A stretch of 12,851 nt of DNA from Cylindrodendrum hubeiense (taxonomy: Eukaryota > Ascomycota > Sordariomycetes > Hypocreales > Nectriaceae): assembly GCA_014621425.1 (NCBI GenBank), contig JAANBB010000730.1, forward strand, positions 1-12,851, given 5' to 3'. Both the position numbers and the translations under genes were made by a program. Positions 6,381 through 12,851 of this stretch are shown piece by piece; the stretch's first letter is position 1, and every line of letters starts with the position of its first letter. Under the pieces are notes generated by a model, which ran no database searches, was not told where the DNA came from, and worked only from the letters and a program-made list of their open reading frames with translations.

Positions 6381-8166
6381 TTACTAACACTTAGTTAGTA
6401 TGGATTCGTGCATGTGCTTTGAGTGGAAACTCACCATAATCTCATCCTCCATGGAGGCATCGCCAGCCGGGGCGGCGACAGGGGCGGCGGCGACGTTCTC
6501 GTTGCTGTTGCCAGCGGCAGCGGCTGCAGCAGCAGAATCGAAGTAGTCAGCCATCTCCGAGTCGAGCTCTTCCGCTGTCTTCTTGGCAGGGCGAACGCTC
6601 TTGGCAGGCCGCTTCTTGTTGTTGGCACGGCCACCCTTGGCAGCATCACCCTTAGCAGCGTTGGCGTTGTGCTTGTTGGCAGCCGCAGACTTGGGCTGAG
6701 CCTTGGGTTGACTACTGGGTTGTTAGTTTCAATATCTTCAACAACAACAATGATATAACATACGAGGTGCGCTCGGCAAGAGTCTTCACAGTGGGGATGA
6801 CCTTGTCGGCCTGAGCAGCGCCGACGACAATCTCGATCTGGCTCATGTTAGATTCCGGCAATGTTCATGCGAGTTGAATTAAGTACCTTGATGGGACGGT
6901 TGTCAACGAGAAGACCGTTGAGCTTCTGGAAGGCCTTGCTCGCGCCATCCGCTCGATGGAAGGTCACGTTGGCAATGCCACGGCTCTGAGAGTTAGGGCC
7001 GTACACGAGATCAACTCTCTTGATGGCGCCAACAGATTGGACGAAGTACTCCTATCGGGGGAAAGCAGCGTTAGTTATCCGAAAGAGTGTAGTTGAAAAG
7101 TAATCGCAATTCCGTCATTCCGTCTTCGAGCCTCGGTCGATCCAGTTCCGGGGGAGTTTTACGTCGCCAGGGTATGGACGGTAATCGCGAAAGGTGACCA
7201 GCGAGCAGAGCAGTGAGCATATGAGATAAGACCCCCAGAGAGGAAACATCAGGCTCTGTATAACAGACAAAGCCTCAAGGAACGAGCCACAATGCTTCGA
7301 ACGTCGCGAATGCACAACCCACTTGCAAAGGAGTCCAGCCCCATCCCAAAATTCAAGTGCAAACGCGTGATGTTGCTGCCACCAGGGCAGATGGAGCTCT
7401 CGCTTGTCCAGCAAGGAGACTCATATATCGAAAACCAAAAAAGGATATAGTTCTTAGCATCCTAGACAATGCTGCATGTGCTCACTGCTATGCTCGCTGA
7501 ACAGGCGCGGAATTCCAAGATCGGTTTCATCCGAAGGAAAACCACTGGCATCGACTGGTGGATCTCTGCGTATCACAACAAGCTTTAATCCTGCTTTAGT
7601 CGGCGCTATGTGAAGAAAGCTGACCAGGCATTTCCCACGAAATCATCGCGCGACGAGGACCTTCTCAACTTCCGACAAGGTAAACCATGTTCCAGGCATT
7701 GCTCAGTCAAAGAAGGAGAAGCGGCTTTGCGATAGCTCCAAACCAGTACAGATAGTCGACGGACTATTCGAGACGCGGCGTCGGAAGGCAAAAAGGAGTA
7801 CGGCGAGGAAGAACAGGTCGAACAAAGTCCGAGGGCATCAATCGCCACAGCGGAGACATACCTTAATCTGCTGCTCCGAGACGTCCTTAGGCTGTAGTGT
7901 GTTAGTGGTTGTTCTTTGCGCGGAGTAGTGAGAGGACATACCAGATTGCTAACAATGATCTTGCTATCACTGTTGGCAGCGACAGCCTTGGCGGGGGTGG
8001 GCTTTGCGCCAGCGCCACGGACAGGCTTGGTGTTCTTCTGAATACCACCGATGGGTGCGGCCGTGTTGGGGCGTCCAGTGGAGCGACGGGGGGCGGTGCG
8101 ACGACGAGCACTGCGGCGCTGGGCCGAGGTGATGTCGTCAAGGGCTTGGTCGAGCTTTCCAGACAT
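6381..8166 (-). CDS. YRA1: mRNA export adaptor Yra1/Mlo3 (ALYREF family), six exons
   Basis: This REF-type adaptor is loaded on nuclear mRNA by the DEAD-box ATPase Sub2/UAP56 and hands it to the Mex67 export receptor. Exons: 8166-7942, 7891-7862, 7051-6887, 6837-6764, 6711-6435 and 6383-6381, giving 257 aa. Introns are 50, 810, 49, 52 (or 49) and 51 nt, each with a CTAAC branch site. The N-terminus has KLDQALDDI (4-12), the conserved UAP56-binding motif, followed by an Arg-rich segment. The RRM covers about 68-147, with RNP2-like KIIVSNL and RNP1-like SRGIANVTF (108-116). A Lys/Ala-rich linker leads to TAEELDSEMADYFD (about 211-224), matching the C-terminal UAP56-binding motif, and then to an Ala-rich end MEDEIM. 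The final exon may be just the TAA stop; without that splice the frame runs 16 codons further to a TAG at 6386-6384. The first acceptor of intron 4 is ambiguous by one codon. Confidence 0.93.
6384..6434 (-). other. YRA1 intron 5, ending directly at the stop codon
   Basis: The donor is GTGAGT after ATG codon 257, the branch is ACTAAC and the acceptor is GTGTTAG. The next exon begins with TAA, so the spliced protein ends at MEDEIM. Unspliced, the frame adds 16 residues and stops at the TAG that is itself the acceptor. The splice signals are all good, but transcript evidence is needed to say which form dominates. Confidence 0.7.
6712..6717 (-). promoter_or_regulatory. Tandem CAGTAG splice acceptor (YRA1 intron 4)
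   Basis: Reading the minus strand, intron 4 (from 6763) ends in CAGTAG. Both AGs keep the reading frame. Use of the first gives ...TSSQPK, and use of the second gives ...TSQPK, a one-serine difference in the linker after the RRM. The branch site AACTAAC sits only about 8 nt before the first AG, which favours the second. Confidence 0.7.
7052..7861 (-). other. YRA1 intron 2, 810 nt, within the RRM
   Basis: The donor is GTATGT after codon 85, the branch context is ATAACTAACGC near the 3' end and the acceptor is CGATAG. It splits the RRM between QQIK and EYFVQSV. It is far longer than the gene's other introns (49-52 nt). If intron 1 is spliced and this one kept, translation stops after eight intron codons (TGA), giving a product with no working RRM. 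A 25-nt inverted repeat lies inside (7199-7223 and 7475-7499). The minus-strand open frame at 7115-7414 within it has no recognisable features. The borders are certain from the conserved RRM on both sides; a regulatory role is inference by analogy with yeast YRA1. Confidence 0.92.
7199..7499. repeat. Imperfect 25-nt inverted repeat inside YRA1 intron 2
   Basis: The left arm is 7199-7223 and the right arm is 7475-7499. The left arm read in reverse complement matches the right arm at 23 of 25 positions. Shared blocks are TGCTCACTGCT (11 nt), TGCTCGCTG (9 nt) and the terminal CAT. The spacer is 251 nt. In YRA1 pre-mRNA the arms could pair in a stem of 23 base pairs with two single mismatches. 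The alternative is a decayed MITE: its ends would read CAGCGAGC, but I see no convincing target-site duplication in the flanks. Confidence 0.85.
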
Positions 8167-9343
8167 TGTGATGTGTGTTGGATTGGATTAATGTAGGTCG
8201 GGTGATTGGGGCGCGATGGATGTCTAAAGACGTCGATCGATGCTGGTCTGGCTTGTCAAGGCGTCGGATCAGCAGAAGCTATCGAGCAGTCTGTATTGTC
8301 TTTCGGGAAGTCCACGAAAGGCGCGACGAAAAGCTAGGTATAACTCTGGGTGAAGAGTCGCGAAGCTGGGGGTCGAAGTGAAGAGGAGTCGCGAGATGAC
8401 GGCTGCTCCGGAACTGCGATGGTGAGGCGCAGGTGATAAAGGATTAAGAATAAAGGGAGAGCGCGTGAGTGCAATTCAGACGCGATCTTGGGAAAGTAGA
8501 AGGGATGGGGCTGGGTTTGCGTGTGGGCGTGAGACTTTGTGGTTGAATATGGAAGAAGAGGGAGAAGGGAGGGAAAGGAGCGCGCAGGCAGATGCGCAGA
8601 AAAACACGGGGTGGGCGATGCGTCCAGCTCCTTCCACCTGTCTGCCCAAGGAGCCGGCGCGTGCATGGCCACAGCGCGGCACGTATGATGAGGCTATAAT
8701 GCAGCGCTAGTCCGCTTTGGACCAGCACTCAGCCACGACTTGCCACAGCCCCAGCTAAGCTGCATGCGTGGCGCCAACCACTGCCAACCACTGCCAACCA
8801 GCTGCCAACATGCTGAGGCAGCCTGGGTGATCAAATGCCAGGCCGCGCTGGCCCGAACAAAGACATGACCTGAACGAAAGACAACAGGAGGAGGCAACCA
8901 AGGGAGAGGTTGCCTCAATTTGCGGCTAGGAGCCCCTTTGTAGTTGGCCATTGGTTGTCTGTGATATTCACTGGCTAAAATGGGGTCTAAAATGCTAGGC
9001 TCTGCTCCTGTCTATGCGTTGCCAGTTCCACAATCATCTCCCGGCTGAATATTGGCGAGCCAGATCCTCCTCTCGTTGTTAATGGGCTGAGAAGTAGCTT
9101 CGGGTCGCTCATCATTTCTTTGCCTATGCGCATCCACACGCCCACGCTGTCTTTCTCTCTCAGCCTCGTCGTTTCCAGGGAGGCTTTGCGGCTCGCTCCA
9201 TCTCATATCCTGCCCGCCGCAGCACCACGCTGCCTCTGGCTTTCTGATGGGCATCCATAACACAGCCCGAGTGTCAAGCGACGTAATGTACAGTTCGGAA
9301 TCGTAAACAATGATACAGGGTTGTAAAGTACCGATCTCCAAGC
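8167..9343. promoter_or_regulatory. YRA1 promoter/leader and OST4 3' flank
   Basis: The first part (8167 to about 8700) should contain the promoter and 5' leader of the leftward YRA1 gene; its start codon context on the minus strand is CACATCACAATG. The rest (about 8950-9343) is downstream of OST4. Open frames up to about 110 codons occur on both strands but have no domain features and overlap each other. A short tandem repeat lies at 8773-8809. No RNA gene was recognised. Confidence 0.6.
8773..8809. repeat. Short tandem repeat, unit CTGCCAACCA
   Basis: There are three near-identical 10-nt units (GCGCCAACCA, CTGCCAACCA, CTGCCAACCA), then a degenerate fourth, GCTGCCAACA. This is a minor microsatellite-like repeat upstream of YRA1 with no evident function. 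Confidence 0.75.
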
Positions 9344-9502
9344 TCAGTTCGTGGCCTGCTTCTTGGATGCACCCTTTCCGACTTCCACCTTTTGATCCGC
9401 GTCCGAAGAGTTGATCTCGAGGAAATGGTAAAGGACAATGAGCACCATGGACGCGGAGCCCAAGAAAATTGCCAGGCGGTAGAGGTCGCCGTCGGAAATC
9501 AT
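9344..9502 (-). CDS. OST4: Oligosaccharyltransferase subunit Ost4 (52 aa)
   Basis: Ost4 is a one-helix mini-membrane protein of the ER oligosaccharyltransferase, which transfers glycan from dolichol to asparagine in nascent proteins. It holds the Stt3 and Ost3/Ost6 subunits together. The frame begins MISDGDLYRLAIFLGSAS, closely matching the yeast Ost4 start (MISD-x-x-L-x-x-LAI). A single hydrophobic helix covers about residues 9-29 (LAIFLG...MVLIVLYHFLE). A polar, Lys-rich tail follows and ends KKQATN, longer than the roughly 36-residue yeast protein. There is no intron in the coding part, but a 5' leader intron lies upstream. The overlapping longer frame on the same strand (9575-9012) has no family features. 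The gene is easily missed because of its size. Confidence 0.92.
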   Translation of the reverse strand: MISDGDLYRLAIFLGSASMVLIVLYHFLEINSSDADQKVEVGKGASKKQATN

Positions 9503-9564
9503 CGTCGCAAGTGGATCGGGGGATCAAGGGGAAACTGATACGTGGACTTGGCTTCGGAGACGAG

Positions 9565-9629
9565 CTGGGAGTCAATGGTTAGCTACTGCGATGGTAGAGG
9601 CGCGGCTGCGACAGCTCTGTCTAACTTAC
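9565..9629 (-). other. Probable intron in the OST4 5' leader
   Basis: Reading the minus strand upstream of the OST4 start codon there is a full set of splice signals: donor GTAAGT at 9629-9624, branch GCTAAC and acceptor CTCCCAG ending at 9565. The length of 65 nt fits other short introns here. It leaves about 62 nt of leader before the ATG at 9502. No coding sequence depends on it, so support is from the motifs only. Confidence 0.7.
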
Positions 9630-9630
9630 C

Positions 9631-10143
9631 AGGAGGTGTGTGAGGGCGCGAGGCAATGTAGAAGGACTTTGGATCGTGGGGTTGCTGTAGCGAAGATGTT
9701 GCGGATGTCCTGGACGCGACACTTCAACGTGGACAATGACGATGGGTAGCTGTCCCCGAACTGGCCAGTTGGAGCTTTCGTTGACTTGACCACTAAAACT
9801 GCATTGGCGTGCTCCACTATGAGTGACCGGTACGTACCCCCTGACGGCTGGTGGCCCAACGCCAATGACCACAAAACCCCCACTAACAAATAAAAATGTC
9901 TGGGCTGAAGCGTATTGCACGTGACTCTCTACTGACTTCATCCACCACACCTACTCAGGCAACCCACCAACCAGTAAACTATCACCTCAAGATTTGCCCG
10001 TTAGTTGGCCTTGAATCTCGCCTTGCTCGACTCGAAAATAAGGCGACTCACGACATATAAAACGAACCGCGAACCCCTCGGGCCGTTCCCCATCCTCATT
10101 CGCGTTCCAAGTCCCCGATTTACCCCGCCATCACCCGCCCACC
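9631..10143. promoter_or_regulatory. Divergent OST4/TMA46 promoter region
   Basis: This short gap separates the OST4 leader from the TMA46 start codon and must serve both directions. A good TATA-like element, TATAAAA, lies at 10056-10062 on the plus strand, about 80 nt before the TMA46 ATG. A pyrimidine-rich leader follows and ends CCGCCCACC just before ATG, a strong initiation context. Minus-strand frames at 9621-9950 have no recognisable features and run into the OST4 leader. Confidence 0.6.
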
Positions 10144-11299
10144 ATGCCTCCCAAAAAGCTCGACAAGGCGAATGCGCCGAAAAAGTCGGCCAAGTCGGTC
10201 GATGACCGAACCTTCGGAATGAAGAATAAGAAGGGTGGTGCTGCCCAGAGGGAGATTGCTCGAATGGCGGCAAACCTGAAGAACAGTGGCCCCGCCGACG
10301 AGAAGAAGAAGGCCGCCGAGAGGGCTGCCCGAGAGAAGGAGAAGAAGGCCGACGAGGACGCCCGCAGAGAGACGGAGGCTATGCTGAACAAACCTGCTCA
10401 GATTCAAAAGGTGCCGTTTGGTGTCGATCCCAAGACGGTGGTCTGCAATTTCTTCAGGAAGGGAAACTGTGAGAAGGGCAGGAAGTGCAAGTTTGCGCAT
10501 GACTTGGCTGTCGAGCGCAAGACAGAGAAGAAGAACCTGTACAATGATACCCGAACAGAAGAGGAAGAGACGAAAAAGGTAGAGACGTCGGCCGACTGGG
10601 ACGAGGAAAAACTCCGAAGCGTCGTCTTGTCCAAGAAGGGCAACCAACGCACAAGCACGGAAAAGGTTTGCAAGTTCTTTATCGAGGCCATCGAGGATGG
10701 AAAGTACGGATGGTTCTGGATTTGTCCGAACGGAGGAGACAAGTGCATGTACAAGCACGCCCTGCCACCTGGGTACGTATTCATGACATCAAATTTGGAT
10801 TTAATGGACACTGACACTATGCTCCAGTTTCGTTCTGAAGACAAAGGAGCAGAGGGCGGCCGAGAAGGCTCTGTTGGATAAGTCGCCACTCAAGACACTG
10901 ACCCTTGAGGACTTCTTGGAATCAGAGCGACACAAGCTCACTGGAACTCTGACCCCTGTTACGCCCGAGTCGTTCGCGAAGTGGAAGACGGAGCGTCTTA
11001 GCAAGAAGGCCGCCGAGGAAGCGGCACGCAAGGCTAAGGATAATACTGGTCGTGCTCTGTTTGAGAGTGGCAAGTGGAAGGATGAGGACGACTCTGATGC
11101 TGAAGACGACGACGACGATATGTGGAACTTGGCAAAGCTCAGAAAGGAGACGGAGGCTCTGCGAGAACAAAAGGAGGAGGAGCGGTTGGTGGCGATTAAC
11201 AGTGGTGAGATTTCGGCTCCGGCTCCGGCTCCGGACGCCTCGGCTGAGACTCTTGTTGCCTCGACCGTGAGCTCGGAACCGGCAGCATCTGGGTCTTGA
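10144..11299 (+). CDS. TMA46: CCCH zinc-finger protein Tma46 (DFRP1/ZC3H15 family), two exons
   Basis: Tma46 is the DFRP-type partner of the GTPase Rbg1 (DRG1); it associates with ribosomes and supports translation. Exons are 10144-10772 and 10828-11299, giving 366 aa. The 55-nt intron has donor GTACGT, branch CTGAC at 10811-10815 and acceptor TCCAG. The N-terminus (1-90) is Lys/Ala-rich and probably helical, starting MPPKKLDKANAPKKS. The first CCCH finger is C101-C109-C115-H119 (spacing 7-5-3). The second is C176-C194-C201-H205 (17-6-3), with the family sequence GWFWICPNGGDKCMYKHALP. The C-terminal part holds LTLEDFLESERHKL and LTPVTPESFAKWK (about 233-262), the DFRP region expected to bind Rbg1. 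It then has an acidic run near 295-307, a charged coiled-coil-like segment, and an Ala/Pro/Ser-rich end. Length and architecture are normal for the family. Confidence 0.95.
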
Positions 11300-12458
11300 A
11301 CAACTCGGAGAGGGTGTACAAAAGTCAGAAGAGAGTGTCTATAGTCGTGGCATTTCGAGCGCTCGGCGGGCTCGGCGGGGACAGACCATCCAGAGGCAAG
11401 CCCGAGCCCTGCTGGAGCAGGCTATGTCACAACAAGTGAAGCTCCTGCAGGTCTACGATGGCGAATCTTGTCACCTCGTCAATCCTCCGTTTGGAAGAGG
11501 GATGACGTCTTCCCCCCGAGTAGAATACGTACGGTACGGTAGCGCACAGGTTATAAGATGACAATCTAAGCGTATGTTGCTCGAAGGGCCAATGCTGCAT
11601 GATGCGGGTGATTCCAAGGTAGGATCGTGTGCCAGCGAGGGGGTTGTGAGACACAGCTCCCGTCAAGGACAGGACGTGACCAGCGCAGTGCTGGGCGCTT
11701 TGATAGAGGGCAGGCCAGCGGGGTGCATCGGCGCAGTCACGGAAAGTAAGCGAGAGGCAGATCAATTGCTGCTCCTGGGGCTGGAGGTTTGGCTGAAGGC
11801 GGACGCGATGTCATCATTGCCTGGGGTAAACGCGGCTACTCACGCGGGAGCGGCAGCAGCGGGCGGAGTCACGAGGAAGAGGGTGGGGAGAGGAGGAGGC
11901 GATTGGACGACAATGCCACCCGGACATGGAAGTCCGCTCTCCGTAGACCTATCCGGGACGATGCGAATACTGAGGTACTCGGGCGAATCGCAGATGGTGC
12001 ATTTGCGATTGTTGGGTTTGTGCATCGAGAGAAGAGAATGTTGGGAGACGGGCTGAGCTGGGTAAGGTATTGATCGAACGTTGCGTGATTCCGGCCGTAG
12101 CGATAGGCTGTGGTGACAGGCTGTAGCTGTCGCAGAAGCAATGACGATGACGGGGTTGGTCCAAGTGTGAAGCGCGACACCGGCCGACGCTGGTTGACAC
12201 AGACAATCCAGAAGAGATGGGGAAGCTGAGACGTCGAGTACCGGCACATGGACTGATCTCTGCGCAAACAAGCATGTGAATGGGACGAGGTGAGATGGGA
12301 CATGATGCCCTGCGACCTCCTTGCTCAAAGGTACCTGGGAACCTACATGACGAGAGTGTGTCCCGGACACTGAAAACCGGCCACTTACAGTGGGAGGCTG
12401 GCGGAGATGGCCCTAAAAGCTGCCCGTCTTAGAGGGCAACCTTGAGGGTCAAGCGCCC
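11300..12458. other. Intergenic region downstream of TMA46; no gene supported
   Basis: This includes the TMA46 3' flank. Long open frames exist on both strands between 11574 and 12370 (up to 176 codons). Up to five overlap in different frames, all are low-complexity or compositionally odd, and none shows a domain. They are most simply chance frames in GC-rich DNA, although a fast-evolving small gene cannot be excluded. A small tandem GCTCGGCGGG repeat is near 11360-11380 and an ACGTACGGTACGGTAG patch near 11528-11541. Confidence 0.5.
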
Positions 12459-12640
12459 GATAGGTAGGTTAGGTGGGTAGGTAGGTAGGTAGGGCACCTC
12501 CCGCCGTCTCGACGGCAGCATACCTTCAGGTAAGTAGGTACCTGCCTACCCACGGCAGCACATCAACGGCAGCATACCTTAGGTACTGTAGATAGGTAGG
12601 CAGGTGGGTAGGTAAGGTAGGCAGGTAGGTACCCACGGCA
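12459..12640. repeat. Dense GGTAGG/CCTACC repeat block with direct and inverted copies
   Basis: Arrays of TAGG units (12461-12493, 12591-12630) alternate with CGGCAGCA-type segments. A 15-nt exact direct repeat, ACGGCAGCATACCTT, lies at 12512-12526 and 12566-12580. An exact 12-nt inverted repeat lies at 12539-12550 (TACCTGCCTACC) and 12616-12627 (GGTAGGCAGGTA). CACGGCA recurs at 12551, 12634 and 12649. The sequence type matches the smaller patch at 3753-3786 upstream of SBA1. There is no coding potential. Confidence 0.8.
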
Positions 12641-12851
12641 GTACAGGCACGGCAGCAGGCACGTCAAGCACACCCCGCAGTCCATCTCCACGATAGGTTC
12701 CCTCCTTCCTGCTAGCCTCAGGGTCTGCCCAATTCAGCAACAGCGACGACACACGGGAGGCACGCCCTCAGACGACGCCCCCGTCCTTTCGCCTTCCCAC
12801 CCCCGCCCTCCTGACTCAAAAGATCCAGGCTCAAATCCCAACTCTCAACCC
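12641..12851. other. Pyrimidine-rich stretch at the right edge, possible leader of a next gene
   Basis: From about 12690 the plus strand becomes C/T-rich (for example 12769-12815), like the leaders before SBA1 and TMA46. It may be the promoter and 5' untranslated region of a rightward gene starting beyond the window. No start codon with a sustained frame is present, so this is only a suggestion. Confidence 0.35.

Noticed and set aside
7115..7414. 99-codon minus-strand frame inside the YRA1 long intron
   Set aside because: No domain or motif that I recognise, and it spans one arm of the inverted repeat. I see no sign of an intron-encoded homing enzyme.
7052..7861. Intronic box C/D snoRNA in the YRA1 long intron
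   Set aside because: I found no RTGATGA box paired with a CTGA box at suitable spacing and with a closing stem.
9012..9575. 187-codon minus-strand frame
   Set aside because: It starts inside the OST4 leader intron and overlaps OST4 in another frame. The OST4 frame has clear family identity and this one has none.
2113..11299. The five genes as a functional cluster
   Set aside because: Endosomal sorting, Hsp90 chaperoning, mRNA export, N-glycosylation and translation do not form one pathway; orientations are mixed. Ordinary conserved gene order is the simpler reading.
11574..12370. Overlapping frames of 94-176 codons on both strands
   Set aside because: Up to five frames are open at once in GC-rich DNA, with no domain, no supporting splice model and odd composition. 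Treated as chance.
12825..12851. tRNA T-arm-like GGCTCAAATCC near the right edge
   Set aside because: It departs from GTTCRANNC, and no D-arm, anticodon arm or acceptor stem can be built around it.

Overview
The window is nuclear DNA of a filamentous ascomycete, most likely a Sordariomycete. The basis is short introns with GTRNGT-type donors and CTAAC/CTGAC branch sites just before the acceptor, C-ending codon preference in exons, pyrimidine-rich leaders, five recognisable conserved fungal housekeeping genes, and GGTAGG/CCTACC repeat clusters between genes. I cannot fix the genus from sequence alone.

Layout: 1-2112 is an AT-richer flank with no recognisable gene. VPS24, an ESCRT-III subunit, runs leftwards (2900-2113) with a 16-codon first exon. 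A 1.4 kb gap (2901-4324) is shared with the rightward SBA1/p23 Hsp90 co-chaperone gene (4325-5487, three exons). A gene-free convergent 3' region (5488-6380) follows. Next is the leftward gene for the Yra1/Mlo3/ALYREF mRNA-export adaptor (8166-6381, six exons), which carries an 810-nt intron inside its RRM. Between 8167 and 9343 lie its promoter and the 3' flank of OST4. OST4 (9502-9344) is a 52-aa oligosaccharyltransferase subunit with an intron in its 5' leader, and it is divergent from TMA46 (10144-11299), a CCCH zinc-finger partner of the Rbg1/DRG1 GTPase. The remainder (11300-12851) has no gene I can support, but it holds a dense GGTAGG/CCTACC repeat block at 12459-12640 and ends in a pyrimidine-rich stretch that may be the leader of a gene further right.

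The genes serve different processes (endosomal sorting, chaperoning, mRNA export, N-glycosylation, translation), so this looks like ordinary conserved gene order and not a functional cluster. No phage, plasmid, CRISPR, transposase or secondary-metabolite genes were seen.

The most interesting signal is in the Yra1 gene. Its one very long intron lies in the early RRM, about where budding-yeast YRA1 has its single long autoregulatory intron. Inside it is a 25-nt inverted repeat with 23 matching positions (7199-7223 with 7475-7499). In the transcript this would fold into a long stem around a 251-nt loop. It could be a splicing-control structure or the termini of a decayed MITE. The same gene also has a tandem CAGTAG acceptor and a last intron whose splicing swaps one stop codon for another.
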